From CAYPIE01 sp964410665 (GTDB lineage: Bacteria > Planctomycetota > Planctomycetia > Gemmatales > Gemmataceae), in assembly GCA_964410665.1 (NCBI GenBank), contig CAYPIE010000001.1, positions 185,569 through 249,568 on the forward strand: a stretch of DNA of 64,000 nucleotides, read 5' to 3'. Under the pieces are notes generated by a model. It was not told the DNA's origin, did no database searches, and worked only from the letters and a program-made list of their open reading frames with translations. Positions within the stretch are counted from its first letter, which is position 1, and each line of letters begins with the position of its first letter. Below are positions 9,353-19,300 of this stretch, in pieces. The translations under genes were made by a program, and so were the position numbers.

Positions 9353-10213
9353 TTAGCGCAGGAACTTCCCTTTGGCCTCTTGGGTCACTCGCCACAAATG
9401 GAGTCGATAGCGCTCACCAAGGCCATCGGTGACGGTAATCGATTGGTCGGGTTTCCAATCACCCATGGTGAAACGATGCGAAACAATCCGTGTCCCCGGC
9501 TTGAGACTGCCGAGCAGAATCGGCCGTAGTTGGAGGTTCATGGCCTCGCCCATGTATAAGGTGACCACGGAGGCCTCCGAGTAATCCTTCACTTTCAGTA
9601 CGTTCGCCTGACGGATTTCGACTTGGTCCCCCACTTTGTTGTTGGTAACCGTTTCGCGTGAGTCTTCGATGCGTGCTGGATCGATATCGATGCCGACGCC
9701 TCGTTTCGCGCCATATTCACGAATCGCCGTTACCACAATCCGACCATCTCCACACCCCAGATCATAGACGACATCGTTTTCACCAACCTCTGCCAGCTTC
9801 AGCATCGCATCGACCACTTCTTGGGGCGTCGGTACATAGCGCACGACAATATCATCAGGAAAGTTGCGGTCAGCTTTGCTGAGATCGAGAATTACCTCTT
9901 CACCCGCTTGAAATTGTACCACCCGAGTCCGGGTAATTTTGGTGTAGTTGTTGGGTTCCCAACGGGCAACGATGGTATATTTATAAGTTTTGTTCCCTTT
10001 GAGAGGAGGCGTTTCGAAAAGTCGCTCGCGGCCCGACTGTCGGGTCGGCGTGTCATCGATGGTCAAGCGTGTATTCGCCTGGGGAACGGTAATTTTCAGC
10101 GTCGCGGGTTGAGCCTCCTGGGACATCGGCACTTGCTGTGCGTGTACCCCACCTGAGGCGAGTGCTAGCAGAAAGATCGACCCAACCAGCATGAGTCGCA
10201 AACGAACAGGCAT
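9353..10213 (-). CDS. Exported TIGR03000-type domain + class I SAM methyltransferase fold
   Basis: From ATG 10213 the order is: signal peptide (1-26, ending GVHAQ), a TIGR03000-type planctomycete domain (about 38-112, with the ETPPLKGNKTYKYTIVARW core), then a Rossmann methyltransferase domain with motif I VYDLGCGDGR (about 149-158) and acidic GVGIDIDP (motif II). Methyltransferase folds normally use cytoplasmic S-adenosylmethionine, so a Sec signal is odd: the protein may bind another ligand, be retained on the inner face, or have the signal misassigned. It converges on the DUF11 gene with an 11-base gap. Confidence 0.8.
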   Translation of the reverse strand: MPVRLRLMLVGSIFLLALASGGVHAQQVPMSQEAQPATLKITVPQANTRLTIDDTPTRQSGRERLFETPPLKGNKTYKYTIVARWEPNNYTKITRTRVVQFQAGEEVILDLSKADRNFPDDIVVRYVPTPQEVVDAMLKLAEVGENDVVYDLGCGDGRIVVTAIREYGAKRGVGIDIDPARIEDSRETVTNNKVGDQVEIRQANVLKVKDYSEASVVTLYMGEAMNLQLRPILLGSLKPGTRIVSHRFTMGDWKPDQSITVTDGLGERYRLHLWRVTQEAKGKFLR

Positions 10214-10325
10214 AGCAGGATGCTCCGATGCTCTGGACCGGGGAAATCGTTCTGCAAGCCATCCCAACGAATACGATCGCCGGGCTCCGGAGAAGCCCCG
10301 TCCACCCGGGCGGGATGGTGTGTGG

Positions 10326-11450
10326 TTATTTCTGAAGTATGGGCAGATAGCTATTGGGTATTTGAAGAATAATCAACGCCATGGCGGTCGCATAGGCCTC
10401 TCCCCAGGTGAGATCACTCCATGCCCCGTCAGGTCGATAACGTCCTCGCTGTAATAGTTCGTCACGGATGGCCGGATACCAGCGATTCCAATAGTCGCCC
10501 CCAGCCGTCCACATCGCTTGTGCGGCATAATAGTGGCCGTAGTAATAGAAGCGGGGATCCATCCGGCGTCGGCCGCGCAGACCGCTCGGCAAAAACTGCA
10601 TCAGATAACCGAGCCCGCGTTGGATCGCGGGCCCATCATAGACCCCGGCGGAATACAAGGCAACCACACCCGCCGCGCTACGCGGGAATGCCGAGCCTTC
10701 CCGGTGACGCCGCATGTACATGAAGCCGCCATCGGAATTCTGACAATCCATGACATACTGAATACAGCGATCGACGATACTTTTGGGGACGGCGATGCCA
10801 ACTTCACGGGCAGCGCGTAACGCCATGATCTGGCAGATGGTCACGGACACGTCCGCCCCCGTTGGCCGGGGCTCATAACGCCAGCCTCCTTCGCGGTTTT
10901 GCGAACTGATAATCAGCTGAATGGCCCGTTCCAGGGTATCGCGAAGCTGCTTTTGCAGCGTTCGGTTCGGGACCATCCCATAGAGCTGAGCAAGGAACAG
11001 CGTGGCAAAGCCATGGCTATACATCCATACCTGACTGTTCGAACGTGGATGATGGAGGAAGCCGCTGGGGTTGGCCTGCTCATGACTAAGGACATACTTC
11101 AACGCTCCACGCACGCTATTCCCATACCGTCCCTGTCCGGGGAGATGGCCGCCGGACATAAACGCCAATCCGGCTAAGGAGGCGATGGCCACACTGGCTT
11201 GAATCCGATTGCCGCCGCTAAAGCTACCCAGGGTGGACTGGGTGCGACTCAGATAGGCCAGCCCGCGCTCGATCGCCTGGTCGGTCTCTGGGGTCACCAT
11301 TCCCTTCACCCGGCTGAGTGCGAGGGGCACCCCAGCGTTCTGATTGGCACGGCTGTCTAGACCGAATAGTAACCCAGCTCCAGTCAGACTGCTTTTGAGC
11401 AAAAAGCCCCGCCGGGTTGGTTGCCCGGTGACGTTGTGGTTGGCAGTCAT
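10326..11450 (-). CDS. Tat-exported prenyltransferase/squalene-oxidase-repeat protein
   Basis: The N-terminus has a twin-arginine signal (TRRGFLLKS) and a hydrophobic stretch. The rest consists of alpha/alpha-barrel repeats of the terpenoid-cyclase/prenyltransferase class, with QNREGGW and CQNSDGGF (QW-like) motifs and repeated GYLMQF, FLAQLYG and GIAYLS-type helices. No DxDD cyclase motif is visible, so catalysis as a squalene-hopene cyclase is unlikely; in planctomycetes this fold is often a non-enzymatic exported protein. It is the last gene of the seven-gene train, 9 bases after its upstream neighbour. Confidence 0.8.
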   Translation of the reverse strand: MTANHNVTGQPTRRGFLLKSSLTGAGLLFGLDSRANQNAGVPLALSRVKGMVTPETDQAIERGLAYLSRTQSTLGSFSGGNRIQASVAIASLAGLAFMSGGHLPGQGRYGNSVRGALKYVLSHEQANPSGFLHHPRSNSQVWMYSHGFATLFLAQLYGMVPNRTLQKQLRDTLERAIQLIISSQNREGGWRYEPRPTGADVSVTICQIMALRAAREVGIAVPKSIVDRCIQYVMDCQNSDGGFMYMRRHREGSAFPRSAAGVVALYSAGVYDGPAIQRGLGYLMQFLPSGLRGRRRMDPRFYYYGHYYAAQAMWTAGGDYWNRWYPAIRDELLQRGRYRPDGAWSDLTWGEAYATAMALIILQIPNSYLPILQK

Positions 11451-11459
11451 GAGGGATCC

Positions 11460-12245
11460 TCACTCTCGGGGTTGGCTCGCTTCGGCAATCGAGGCATAGT
11501 ATTGTCGTAACAAGTCACTATACCGGGGCATGAACTGATCGCGATAATAGTGATCAAGCTCTTGACGCAGTTGGGCAGGCAGATGGCCCCAGATGCCACG
11601 GGACATCTCTGACAGTTGCTCGGGTGGTACATCCATTGGCTTCTTTGATTTTTTGTCTCCCGAGCCGTTGCCTCTTGACGGCTTCGCCATGGGTGTGCCG
11701 AGTTGCCCATCGCCAGTGCCCATCGGCTGCTGCTGTGAATTCGCACCCATGGGCCCCGAGCCAGGCTGGCCTGGCTTGGCAGTGGGCGAGCCAGTTCCCT
11801 GGGGTTGGCCACCCTGAGCTTGGGGATTGTTCCCTTGGGGACGGGGTCCCCCTGCGGACGATCCCCCACCCGAGGATTGCCCTCCACCACTGCCTCCCGA
11901 ATTTCCGGAGGATGATGAACCACCTCCGCCACTCGAACTTGAGGAAGACGAAGACCCACCCCCGCCTCCGCCACCACCCATCGGATTTGGGGGCGGGGGT
12001 TGGTTCAACAAGGCGTCAATATCCTTGAGAATCTGTTGTTGTAACTCTTGGGTGGTTTGGCCTGGGTCTTTCTTTTCCAGTTGTTGCCCAGCGGTCTCAG
12101 CGTTTTGTATGATTCGCTCCACCCGCTTGAGGGGATCGAGAGGTTCCTCTGAACGAGCCTTGCCAACCGGTTGCTGCGCGAGGAGCCCAGCCGGGAACAC
12201 CAAGGACCCACTGCTCAACAGAAAAACAAAGCAAACGGTTTTCAT
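11460..12245 (-). CDS. Secreted Gly/Ser-rich low-complexity protein
   Basis: A signal peptide (about 1-23, ending GLLAQQ) and a helical acidic segment (25-80) containing a Gln-rich stretch precede a Pro-Gly-Ser tract from about residue 83 to 135 (runs of eight Gly and eight Ser), then a Gly/Gln/Pro-rich region, and a C-terminal helix-rich part with an aromatic YYRDQFMPRYSDLLRQYY stretch. Function unknown. Its ATG overlaps the stop of the large upstream gene by four bases (ATGA), implying translational coupling, so it probably acts with that protein. Confidence 0.75.
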   Translation of the reverse strand: MKTVCFVFLLSSGSLVFPAGLLAQQPVGKARSEEPLDPLKRVERIIQNAETAGQQLEKKDPGQTTQELQQQILKDIDALLNQPPPPNPMGGGGGGGGSSSSSSSSGGGGSSSSGNSGGSGGGQSSGGGSSAGGPRPQGNNPQAQGGQPQGTGSPTAKPGQPGSGPMGANSQQQPMGTGDGQLGTPMAKPSRGNGSGDKKSKKPMDVPPEQLSEMSRGIWGHLPAQLRQELDHYYRDQFMPRYSDLLRQYYASIAEASQPRE

Positions 12246-15200
12246 GGTGTCTCGCCTTCCGACCTAAGTTGCTCTTGCATTTTGATGACAAGCTCGGCAA
12301 TCTCGCGCTGCTCGGCCTGTAACGCCTCGAGTTGTTGCATCGCATCTTCGGGCAGTTTGTTACGGTCAGGATGATCCCGATCAAAGAGTCGCGTTCGTTC
12401 CATCAATTCTTCTTGCAGTAACCGCAGCGCTTTGAGCTGTGCCGGGTCAGGTAGTGGCGGTGACTTGGGCTGCGGGTTCTCTGGGGGTGTCCCAGGTGGC
12501 ATGGGAGGCTGGCCGCCCGGCGCTGATGGAGTCGCAGCCTGCTCGGGCGGGGACTCCGGTGGCTTCAGTGCCTCCAGTAACTGGGACAGACGCCGAGTCG
12601 CCTGATCCTGGCGGTTGGCAATCCGCTTCGCAGCGATCTTTTCGGCTTCTGCATCAAACGGTAACGGTGGGATCCCGGTGAGGGCATCCAGAGCAGACAA
12701 CCGCCAGTCTTCGGTGCGTTCGCTCGCTTGTTCCATGGCCAGGCTCGCGTGCTCAAGCAGCCGTTCAAACACGGGAGCCGAAGTGAATTCTCGTTCGATC
12801 AGGGTTTGGACTTCATCGGCAAGGGCAAGTTGTTGTTCGCTCAGATCCTGCAGACTGGGGATCAAGGGCCGATTCCAACGCTCTTGGTCGAGAACTTTCT
12901 TGAGCAAGCGATCGCGCTCTTGGTTCGCACGCTGCTGACGCTCCTTGAGCGCTTTGATTTCCGCGGCTACCCGCTCTGCTTGTTCACGGTCCAGTCGATC
13001 CGGGTCGGGTTCGGCAGGCTTCTCGACGGCTTTCTGGGCTTCTTTGAGTTGTTGTTCCAAACGTTGTCCGATCTCGGCAGAGGCCTCACCTTGCTCAAGC
13101 TGTTGCTGATTCTGCTGCATCTGCGCTTCGGCGTTCTGCAAGGCATTGGCCACGGCTGGCTGGTTTTGCTGTTCAAATTGTTCGCGTAATCGACGGGTAA
13201 GCCTTTGAAGTTGTTGTTGTTCCGCAGCGAGTTCTTGCAACTGAGCTTCTCGCTCGGTCGGATCCGCGAGTTGATCCGCCGCTGCCATCTTTTTCTGTAA
13301 TCGGTCCTGTTGCTCGCGGAGTTGCTGCAATTGTGTTTGCAAGGACCCGGAAGATTTCGTCAAGGTATCGGGGGATTGTGCATTGGGCCGTTCGACAAGG
13401 GAGTCGATCATCTGCTCCAGATTGGCAGCCGCTTGCTGTTGTTGCTGCTGGGCATTGGCGAGGTTACCTTGACGGAGGGCATCGGCCGCCTGCGCAAGCT
13501 GATCAGGTAAGAGGGTTGCACCCTGTTGCAGACTCTGCTTGAGTGCTTGCTGCTCTTTGGCAAGGGCTGCCACGCGCGCACGCAACTTCGCAAGCTGTTC
13601 CTGACGCTGCTTTTGCAGCTCAGGGGTCGACTCCGAATCGGATTGCTCGAGCTGCTGTTGTTGAGTCGCGAACTCGGCGCGCTTCTGGAGAAGCTGTTGG
13701 CCCTTGGTTTGGGCCTGTTGCATGAGTTTCTCACTCAACTCGCGGGATTGTCCGGCCAGTTGTTCTTGGTCGCGGACCGACTGTTCGAGTCCGGCCCGTT
13801 GATCGGGGGGAAGTTGCTTGGGTTCCATTCCCGGCGGCAGTTGCGCGGCAAGCGTGCGGCCACGTTCCATCAGTCGACGTAACTCATTGAGCAGTTCGCG
13901 CGCTTCCCCGCGAATTGCTCCGGCACCACTCCAAGGCTCAAGCCGTTCTAACAAGCCGGATAACCCCTCTTCGACTTGGCGCTGATGCCATTCCGCCTGT
14001 TCCAACGCATCTCGCTCTCCCTCGGAGCGCGGCGGCTGCAGTTGCTCTGGCAACTGTAAGCGTTGCCGCGCTTCACGAAGCTGGGGAAGGATCTGCTTGG
14101 CATCCTGTCGGAGGAGACGGCCGAGTTGTCGGGCTGCTCCGTCGATACGGTCGGTTACTGGGGTTGGGGGCAGCTGATTGTCCCGAATGGCTTGCTTGAG
14201 ACGATCGATGCGGGCCTTCATGCCACCCTGAGGATCGGCGAGACGGTCCTCAAGTTGTTTCTGGAGTTGTTCGGTCTGAGCCAACTCGCCCAAATCTGCA
14301 GGTTCAAGGGGTTGGCCTGCATTTCGTTTCGTAAGCAAGCGTTGAATGCGACTACGGGCTTCACGCTGGCGTTCTCGGGCTTCGAGCAATGCTGGTCGCA
14401 TATCCAACAAGGTTTTTTGTAACAATGCTTCCAAGGCGGATTGTGACACAATCCGTAAGTCGATCGCACGGCTACGCCCGGGTGGTTTACTGAGATAGAC
14501 GTTATCGTAATCATCTGCCATCGCCCACAAGCGTAGGGTGTCGCCCACTACCACCGGTGAACCGTCGGCGTGCTGGAAGCGACGCACGGCAAGCCGTTGT
14601 TCGACATATGTTTCGCGTGGTTGCAGCCGAGGCCGATCGATGGAGAATCTTCGCATGCCCAGTCCAGGGAGGTTCACCCCGCTTAACGCATGAATCGCCT
14701 GATTGAGGGCAGCGTGGAGGGCAGGACCATCGAAAAACGGCATTGCCTGGCGAGGCTCGCCAGCTCCCAGACGATATTCCAGCATGGTCCGTCGCAGACC
14801 AAACTGGGGATCGCCGAAACGGGCCTGTAAAGGGATCTCACCTGCGGGGGTCACCAGCAACGCATCTTCTGCGGGAGAAGGACGATCGAGAACGACTTCC
14901 GGGGCGGGATCGCTTTCGATGCGGGCATCGAGGATCCGTTGCCCCGTGAGTCCGGCTTCATCGGTAAAGGCAAGCTGGTAAAAGCCCCGGACGGGGGGAC
15001 GAAACGTGCCTCGCAGGAGGGTACGCGACTGATCGAGCTCGACGGGAATCGGTGACCACAAATCCTTACTGAGTAAGAGCAGCCCTTCGGCCCCCAGAGG
15101 ATTGTGGGTTCCAGCCAAACATGCCAGCATGGCGGCGAATCTTTGGCCGGGACGTTCGGGCTGAAAGGTGATGTGAGCGTCGACAACAGGGCGGTCAACA

Positions 15201-16309
15201 CGGGCTCTGAGTTGTACGAGTGTGCCCGCCCAACCAGGAATAATGCCACTGCCCGCGGGTAAGTCGGTGGCAGGCAACAGGGTGTAGGCGGGGTAAGTCA
15301 AATGAAGTTGCGGAGACTGCCGTCCATTGAGGGGAACCAGGCGCGGTGGAGGGGCGACGCGCACCGGATGCCAACCGGTATCCGCATCGTTCGCGGAAAC
15401 CCGATAGCGGAAACTACGCGGGATCTGGCTCGCTTCGAAGCGGAAGGTGAGGGTCCTCGGTCCACTCGTCACTCCCCCGGTACTCGACTCGGTGGTTTTG
15501 GGATCGTTGGGGTCGGGAGCCTGAAGGGGATAGAACTCTTCGGCGGGCCGGGCCGCCTTATCTAGCCAAAGGGAGACCTTGGCGGTTTCAGGTATGATCC
15601 CACGAAACTCCACGTCAAAGGCAAATGGGTTGCCCCGGGCCAGCAACAACGAATCCTCGTTCGGCTTGAGAATACGGATGTTGGTCCAGCGATGGCCTCC
15701 GAACGGGTCGACGAGGCGCGCAACCGCGGTTTGCGCGACCAAGGGGAATCGCAGCAACAACGGCACCGCTCCACCGACGACCACCAGCAACAACAGTAGC
15801 GCACGCCACAAGGCTCGGGAAGGAACAATCGCGCGAAAGTCATGATCTTCGGCGTTATTCAGACCACGCTGCATCGTCTCTCGACGTAATTCCTCGGATC
15901 CCCACGCCTGACCCAGCTCTTGCTGCCGCAGAAAATCGACGGTACTCGCCAGTGAATCGTTCAGCTCCGGGAAGTGTTCTTCTAACCGAAGTGCCAGGGC
16001 TTGAAGGTCTAGCGGTTCTTGTAATGGACGAACGATGCAGCGGAGCCACAGGATTCCCGTGAGTGTAAGCAAGCCCACCAGTCCAAAGACGCGCACGAAC
16101 GGGGGGATGTCGAGTTCCCAGTCCAACCAACCCAACAGGATGGTCAGCCCGAGTGGCAAAGCGAGGGTTAAGGCAGCTCCGCGAACAAATGCGGTCCACC
16201 GCAAGGCACGACGGAGCTTGGCCAGACGTGCGTACAAAGGAACCGGATCAATACGCGGCACAAACGCCCGCCAACGATTGACCCATTGGGATTGCGATGG
16301 AGTTGGCAT
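12242..16309 (-). CDS. DUF4175-like giant membrane coiled-coil protein (1355 aa)
   Basis: Three membrane segments lie near the N-terminus (about 41-58, 72-92 and 165-190), followed by an extracytoplasmic beta-rich region to ~600 with an Asp/Pro-rich domain. From about 620 to 1290 there is an extended Gln/Glu/Leu/Arg-rich coiled coil, with poly-Gln patches, and then a Pro-rich tail. This is the general layout of DUF4175 proteins found next to MoxR/DUF58/BatA genes in planctomycetes and proteobacteria. It probably anchors in the cytoplasmic membrane and projects a long coiled coil. Family assignment is by layout and context; function unknown. Confidence 0.75.
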   Translation of the reverse strand: MPTPSQSQWVNRWRAFVPRIDPVPLYARLAKLRRALRWTAFVRGAALTLALPLGLTILLGWLDWELDIPPFVRVFGLVGLLTLTGILWLRCIVRPLQEPLDLQALALRLEEHFPELNDSLASTVDFLRQQELGQAWGSEELRRETMQRGLNNAEDHDFRAIVPSRALWRALLLLLVVVGGAVPLLLRFPLVAQTAVARLVDPFGGHRWTNIRILKPNEDSLLLARGNPFAFDVEFRGIIPETAKVSLWLDKAARPAEEFYPLQAPDPNDPKTTESSTGGVTSGPRTLTFRFEASQIPRSFRYRVSANDADTGWHPVRVAPPPRLVPLNGRQSPQLHLTYPAYTLLPATDLPAGSGIIPGWAGTLVQLRARVDRPVVDAHITFQPERPGQRFAAMLACLAGTHNPLGAEGLLLLSKDLWSPIPVELDQSRTLLRGTFRPPVRGFYQLAFTDEAGLTGQRILDARIESDPAPEVVLDRPSPAEDALLVTPAGEIPLQARFGDPQFGLRRTMLEYRLGAGEPRQAMPFFDGPALHAALNQAIHALSGVNLPGLGMRRFSIDRPRLQPRETYVEQRLAVRRFQHADGSPVVVGDTLRLWAMADDYDNVYLSKPPGRSRAIDLRIVSQSALEALLQKTLLDMRPALLEARERQREARSRIQRLLTKRNAGQPLEPADLGELAQTEQLQKQLEDRLADPQGGMKARIDRLKQAIRDNQLPPTPVTDRIDGAARQLGRLLRQDAKQILPQLREARQRLQLPEQLQPPRSEGERDALEQAEWHQRQVEEGLSGLLERLEPWSGAGAIRGEARELLNELRRLMERGRTLAAQLPPGMEPKQLPPDQRAGLEQSVRDQEQLAGQSRELSEKLMQQAQTKGQQLLQKRAEFATQQQQLEQSDSESTPELQKQRQEQLAKLRARVAALAKEQQALKQSLQQGATLLPDQLAQAADALRQGNLANAQQQQQQAAANLEQMIDSLVERPNAQSPDTLTKSSGSLQTQLQQLREQQDRLQKKMAAADQLADPTEREAQLQELAAEQQQLQRLTRRLREQFEQQNQPAVANALQNAEAQMQQNQQQLEQGEASAEIGQRLEQQLKEAQKAVEKPAEPDPDRLDREQAERVAAEIKALKERQQRANQERDRLLKKVLDQERWNRPLIPSLQDLSEQQLALADEVQTLIEREFTSAPVFERLLEHASLAMEQASERTEDWRLSALDALTGIPPLPFDAEAEKIAAKRIANRQDQATRRLSQLLEALKPPESPPEQAATPSAPGGQPPMPPGTPPENPQPKSPPLPDPAQLKALRLLQEELMERTRLFDRDHPDRNKLPEDAMQQLEALQAEQREIAELVIKMQEQLRSEGETP

Positions 16310-16390
16310 GGCGAGCTCCCAGGAGGAATAGCGAGGCAGACATCCGCGGCTCTCAAATCAAGCGATCCCATCGCAACTTTTCACGTGGGG

Positions 16391-19300
16391 TTACACCAGA
16401 CGCCACTGCTTGCGAGCGATCCACTCGACGACAAATATACAAATTATTATAATTAAAATAAATGATTGATTCCAAATCGCCCAGGGTGGTCGGGGCTGGT
16501 TGAGCGCGACGCGTGGTCCGTCGGGCAGGTCGTCAACAAGGTTATTGGCTTGCGCGAGGCGATAGAATTTACCCTGACTTTGCTGGGCTGCAGTCTGCAA
16601 ACCATCCACATTCATCTGTAATTGATCAAGTTCTGCCGCCGGTGGTAGCACCTGTGCCTCGGCAGTAGGCGGGGTGCCAGGTCCGATTGGTTCGATCAGG
16701 CGAAAGCGGTAAGAGCCGATCGGAGTGCGCGTCAACAGCATTTCGTAGGTTGCACGGGTACCCTCGAGTTGGCGAAGTTCCAGGGTCTGGACTTCGCGTT
16801 CTTTGTCGGAGCGCTCGTCCCGGTTCTCGCCAGGGGATTTGGCGAAGCGCTCAGCCAATACTTTGACACGCGTTGTTTCCTCGGGAGGGGGCGCATCATC
16901 GGGAAATCGGACCGTCACTCGGATTGGTTCGTTCTCCCGGTACGGGGTTTGTCGATCCAAACGGATTTCGGTGCGTCCGAGCCGGTTGCGCGCCAGAGAG
17001 CGGACACATTGGATCCAAAACTGGTTGAAATACGGATAGTTCTCACGCTTCCGCCAACGCCAGGTCTCATCCAACCCAAAAAACATCACCCGACCCGAGC
17101 CTACAAACTGTTGTAAAACCAGGGGGTGTTTTTCTTGGAATGTCACCGAGGGAGTTTGCTGGGTCTTCTCTTCACTGCCAAGCTCGGCTGGACGAGTGGG
17201 ATGGGTCACTAACACTTCTGCGGAGAGTTTGCGACGATACCCGCTGGCAAACCAGACCATGGGCTCCAGCCGGTTCCAGATGCTCGCATTTTTCGCGGCG
17301 TCTGGAGCGAAGCGAAATAGTGGGTGGGACTGCCCAATCGAGGTTAGTTGGGGGTGGTAAGTCTGGTCGGGGTCGGGGAGGGTACCGGGGGCCCCGTTCT
17401 GCACATCGAAACGGATGGGCAACAAGTCAGCCAGCGGCGTATCCTTGTAAGCGTTCGGGGCAAACTGACGACCGGCGATCATCAACAGCCCACCGCCTCG
17501 TTCGCGAACAAAGTCGGCAAGCATCTCTAGGTTCGCATCACTGTTGGCCAGCTGACCCCGTGGGTCCACATCGCCCAATATGACCACATCGTAGTTCTCA
17601 TACAGTTCCTGCCGAGTCGGCAGCCCGCTTAGAACGGTGCGATCCTGGAGGAAATGTTGCTCGTCCGCGTCCAGCTGCACAACGCGAAGCTCGAGCGACC
17701 GGGTACCCTTCTCGCTGGCGAGCTCACGCTCCAGTAGAGTCTTGATATAACGATATTCATAGCGGGGGTAACCCTCGATGTAGAGCACCCGGAGCCGCTT
17801 GGCCTCGGTCACCAGGATGGTCCGTTGCAGGCGGTTATTGGTTGTAATCCGCTCCTCGGCTTGTTCAGCGACGGCTAATCGGTAGACCTTCTCGCCAGCT
17901 TCTTCCGGGGCGTACAAGAGGCGGACCTTCACCGGCTTCCCGGTGTGATCCACGGTGATTTGCTCACGCGTCCGCTCTACCCAGGTATCCTTGTTTTTTT
18001 CATAGAGAATGATCGGCACTTGGTCCGCGACATCGGGGCCCTTCGCACTCCCCTGTAAGGCGAGCCGCGCTTCAAAGACTAGCCGATCCCCAACGCGAAC
18101 CACATCATCAACTTGGAGATCGCTAAGGATCAGGTCAAAAGGCTCAACTGCATCGCCGATCCCGACAAGAAAGAGGGGTACCCCCATCCGTGCGGCGAAC
18201 TGACTGGCGCTTGTGAATTCATCCTCACCAGCGGAGGTGGGTAGATAGTTTCGCTCATGACAGATTACCCCATCGCTGAGCAGGATCACGCTGGCCAGGG
18301 AACCACCGCGGAAGCTCTTGAGAATGCTGCGGATGGCTCGGCCAAGTTCACTCGCATTGCCCTCTGGGCGTAAGGCCGCGATTCGTCCCACCAACTCGGG
18401 CACTTGATCGATTTGACTGACCTCACCGAGAAGCTCGGGTACTGCGGCAACATGATATACATGGACCTTGACCCGCCGCTGTTGGAGCAGTCGCGTCAGC
18501 CAGTCGGTCTCGCCGCGTAAGACGAGGGCCTGGGCAAGTTGTAGACGATTCGCTTCAGGAAGACCTTCGAGTGCGGCGAGCTCCTTTGCTCGAGCTTGTA
18601 CCTCGGGATCGGTAAACGCGTCGATTTTACTCATACTCCGGGAATCATCGATCAACAGAACAACATCTGGCCAGCTCTCGCGATCAAAGAAGAGACGTAA
18701 TTGCGGCAAGAGCACGCACAGCAACAGCACAAACAGGCTGATCCGCAACAGAGCCACCGGCAGCAGACGATGCCACAGCCAAGTCCCCGTGCTACTGCCA
18801 ACGGCCTGGTATTCCAACCGATAGATCACCAGGATGAACAGGACAATCGTCAGTCCGAGCCCGGCGACCAGCCAGCGGTCGGTGATGCTCTGGCCGGTCA
18901 AAAACGGGAGATAACCTAGTCGCCACTCGGTGCCTTCACCGGGTGCGGCTTCGGGGACCTCAAGATAGCGTTCCAGCGGCGACAGCCAGTCATTGGGCAA
19001 GAAACCAAGGAACTGCCCCGACCATTCCGCATGGACGAGCGTGGCCAATAGGGTCAAAACCAAGAGAATAAGCAACCAACTCAGCCCGAGCAACCAGCCC
19101 CAGCGACTTGGGGTACCCCGGTCAATTGTCCCAGGGCTACTCCGGGCGGCACCGAAACGCCAGGCTAAGATCATTTCAAGGAGCATCAGGCCCAACACAC
19201 ACAATAACAACAAGCGGGCGATAGCCGGACCCCGTGGTTCGATCGGTTCTGCTTCATGACTTTCTCCGCTGTGAACCAGTAGCCGTCGTGGCGCAGGGAT

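Noticed and set aside
10281..10320. GC-rich short inverted repeats upstream of the exported methyltransferase gene
   Set aside because: Arms are only 4-5 bp and could form by chance in this GC-rich spacer; not called as a terminator.
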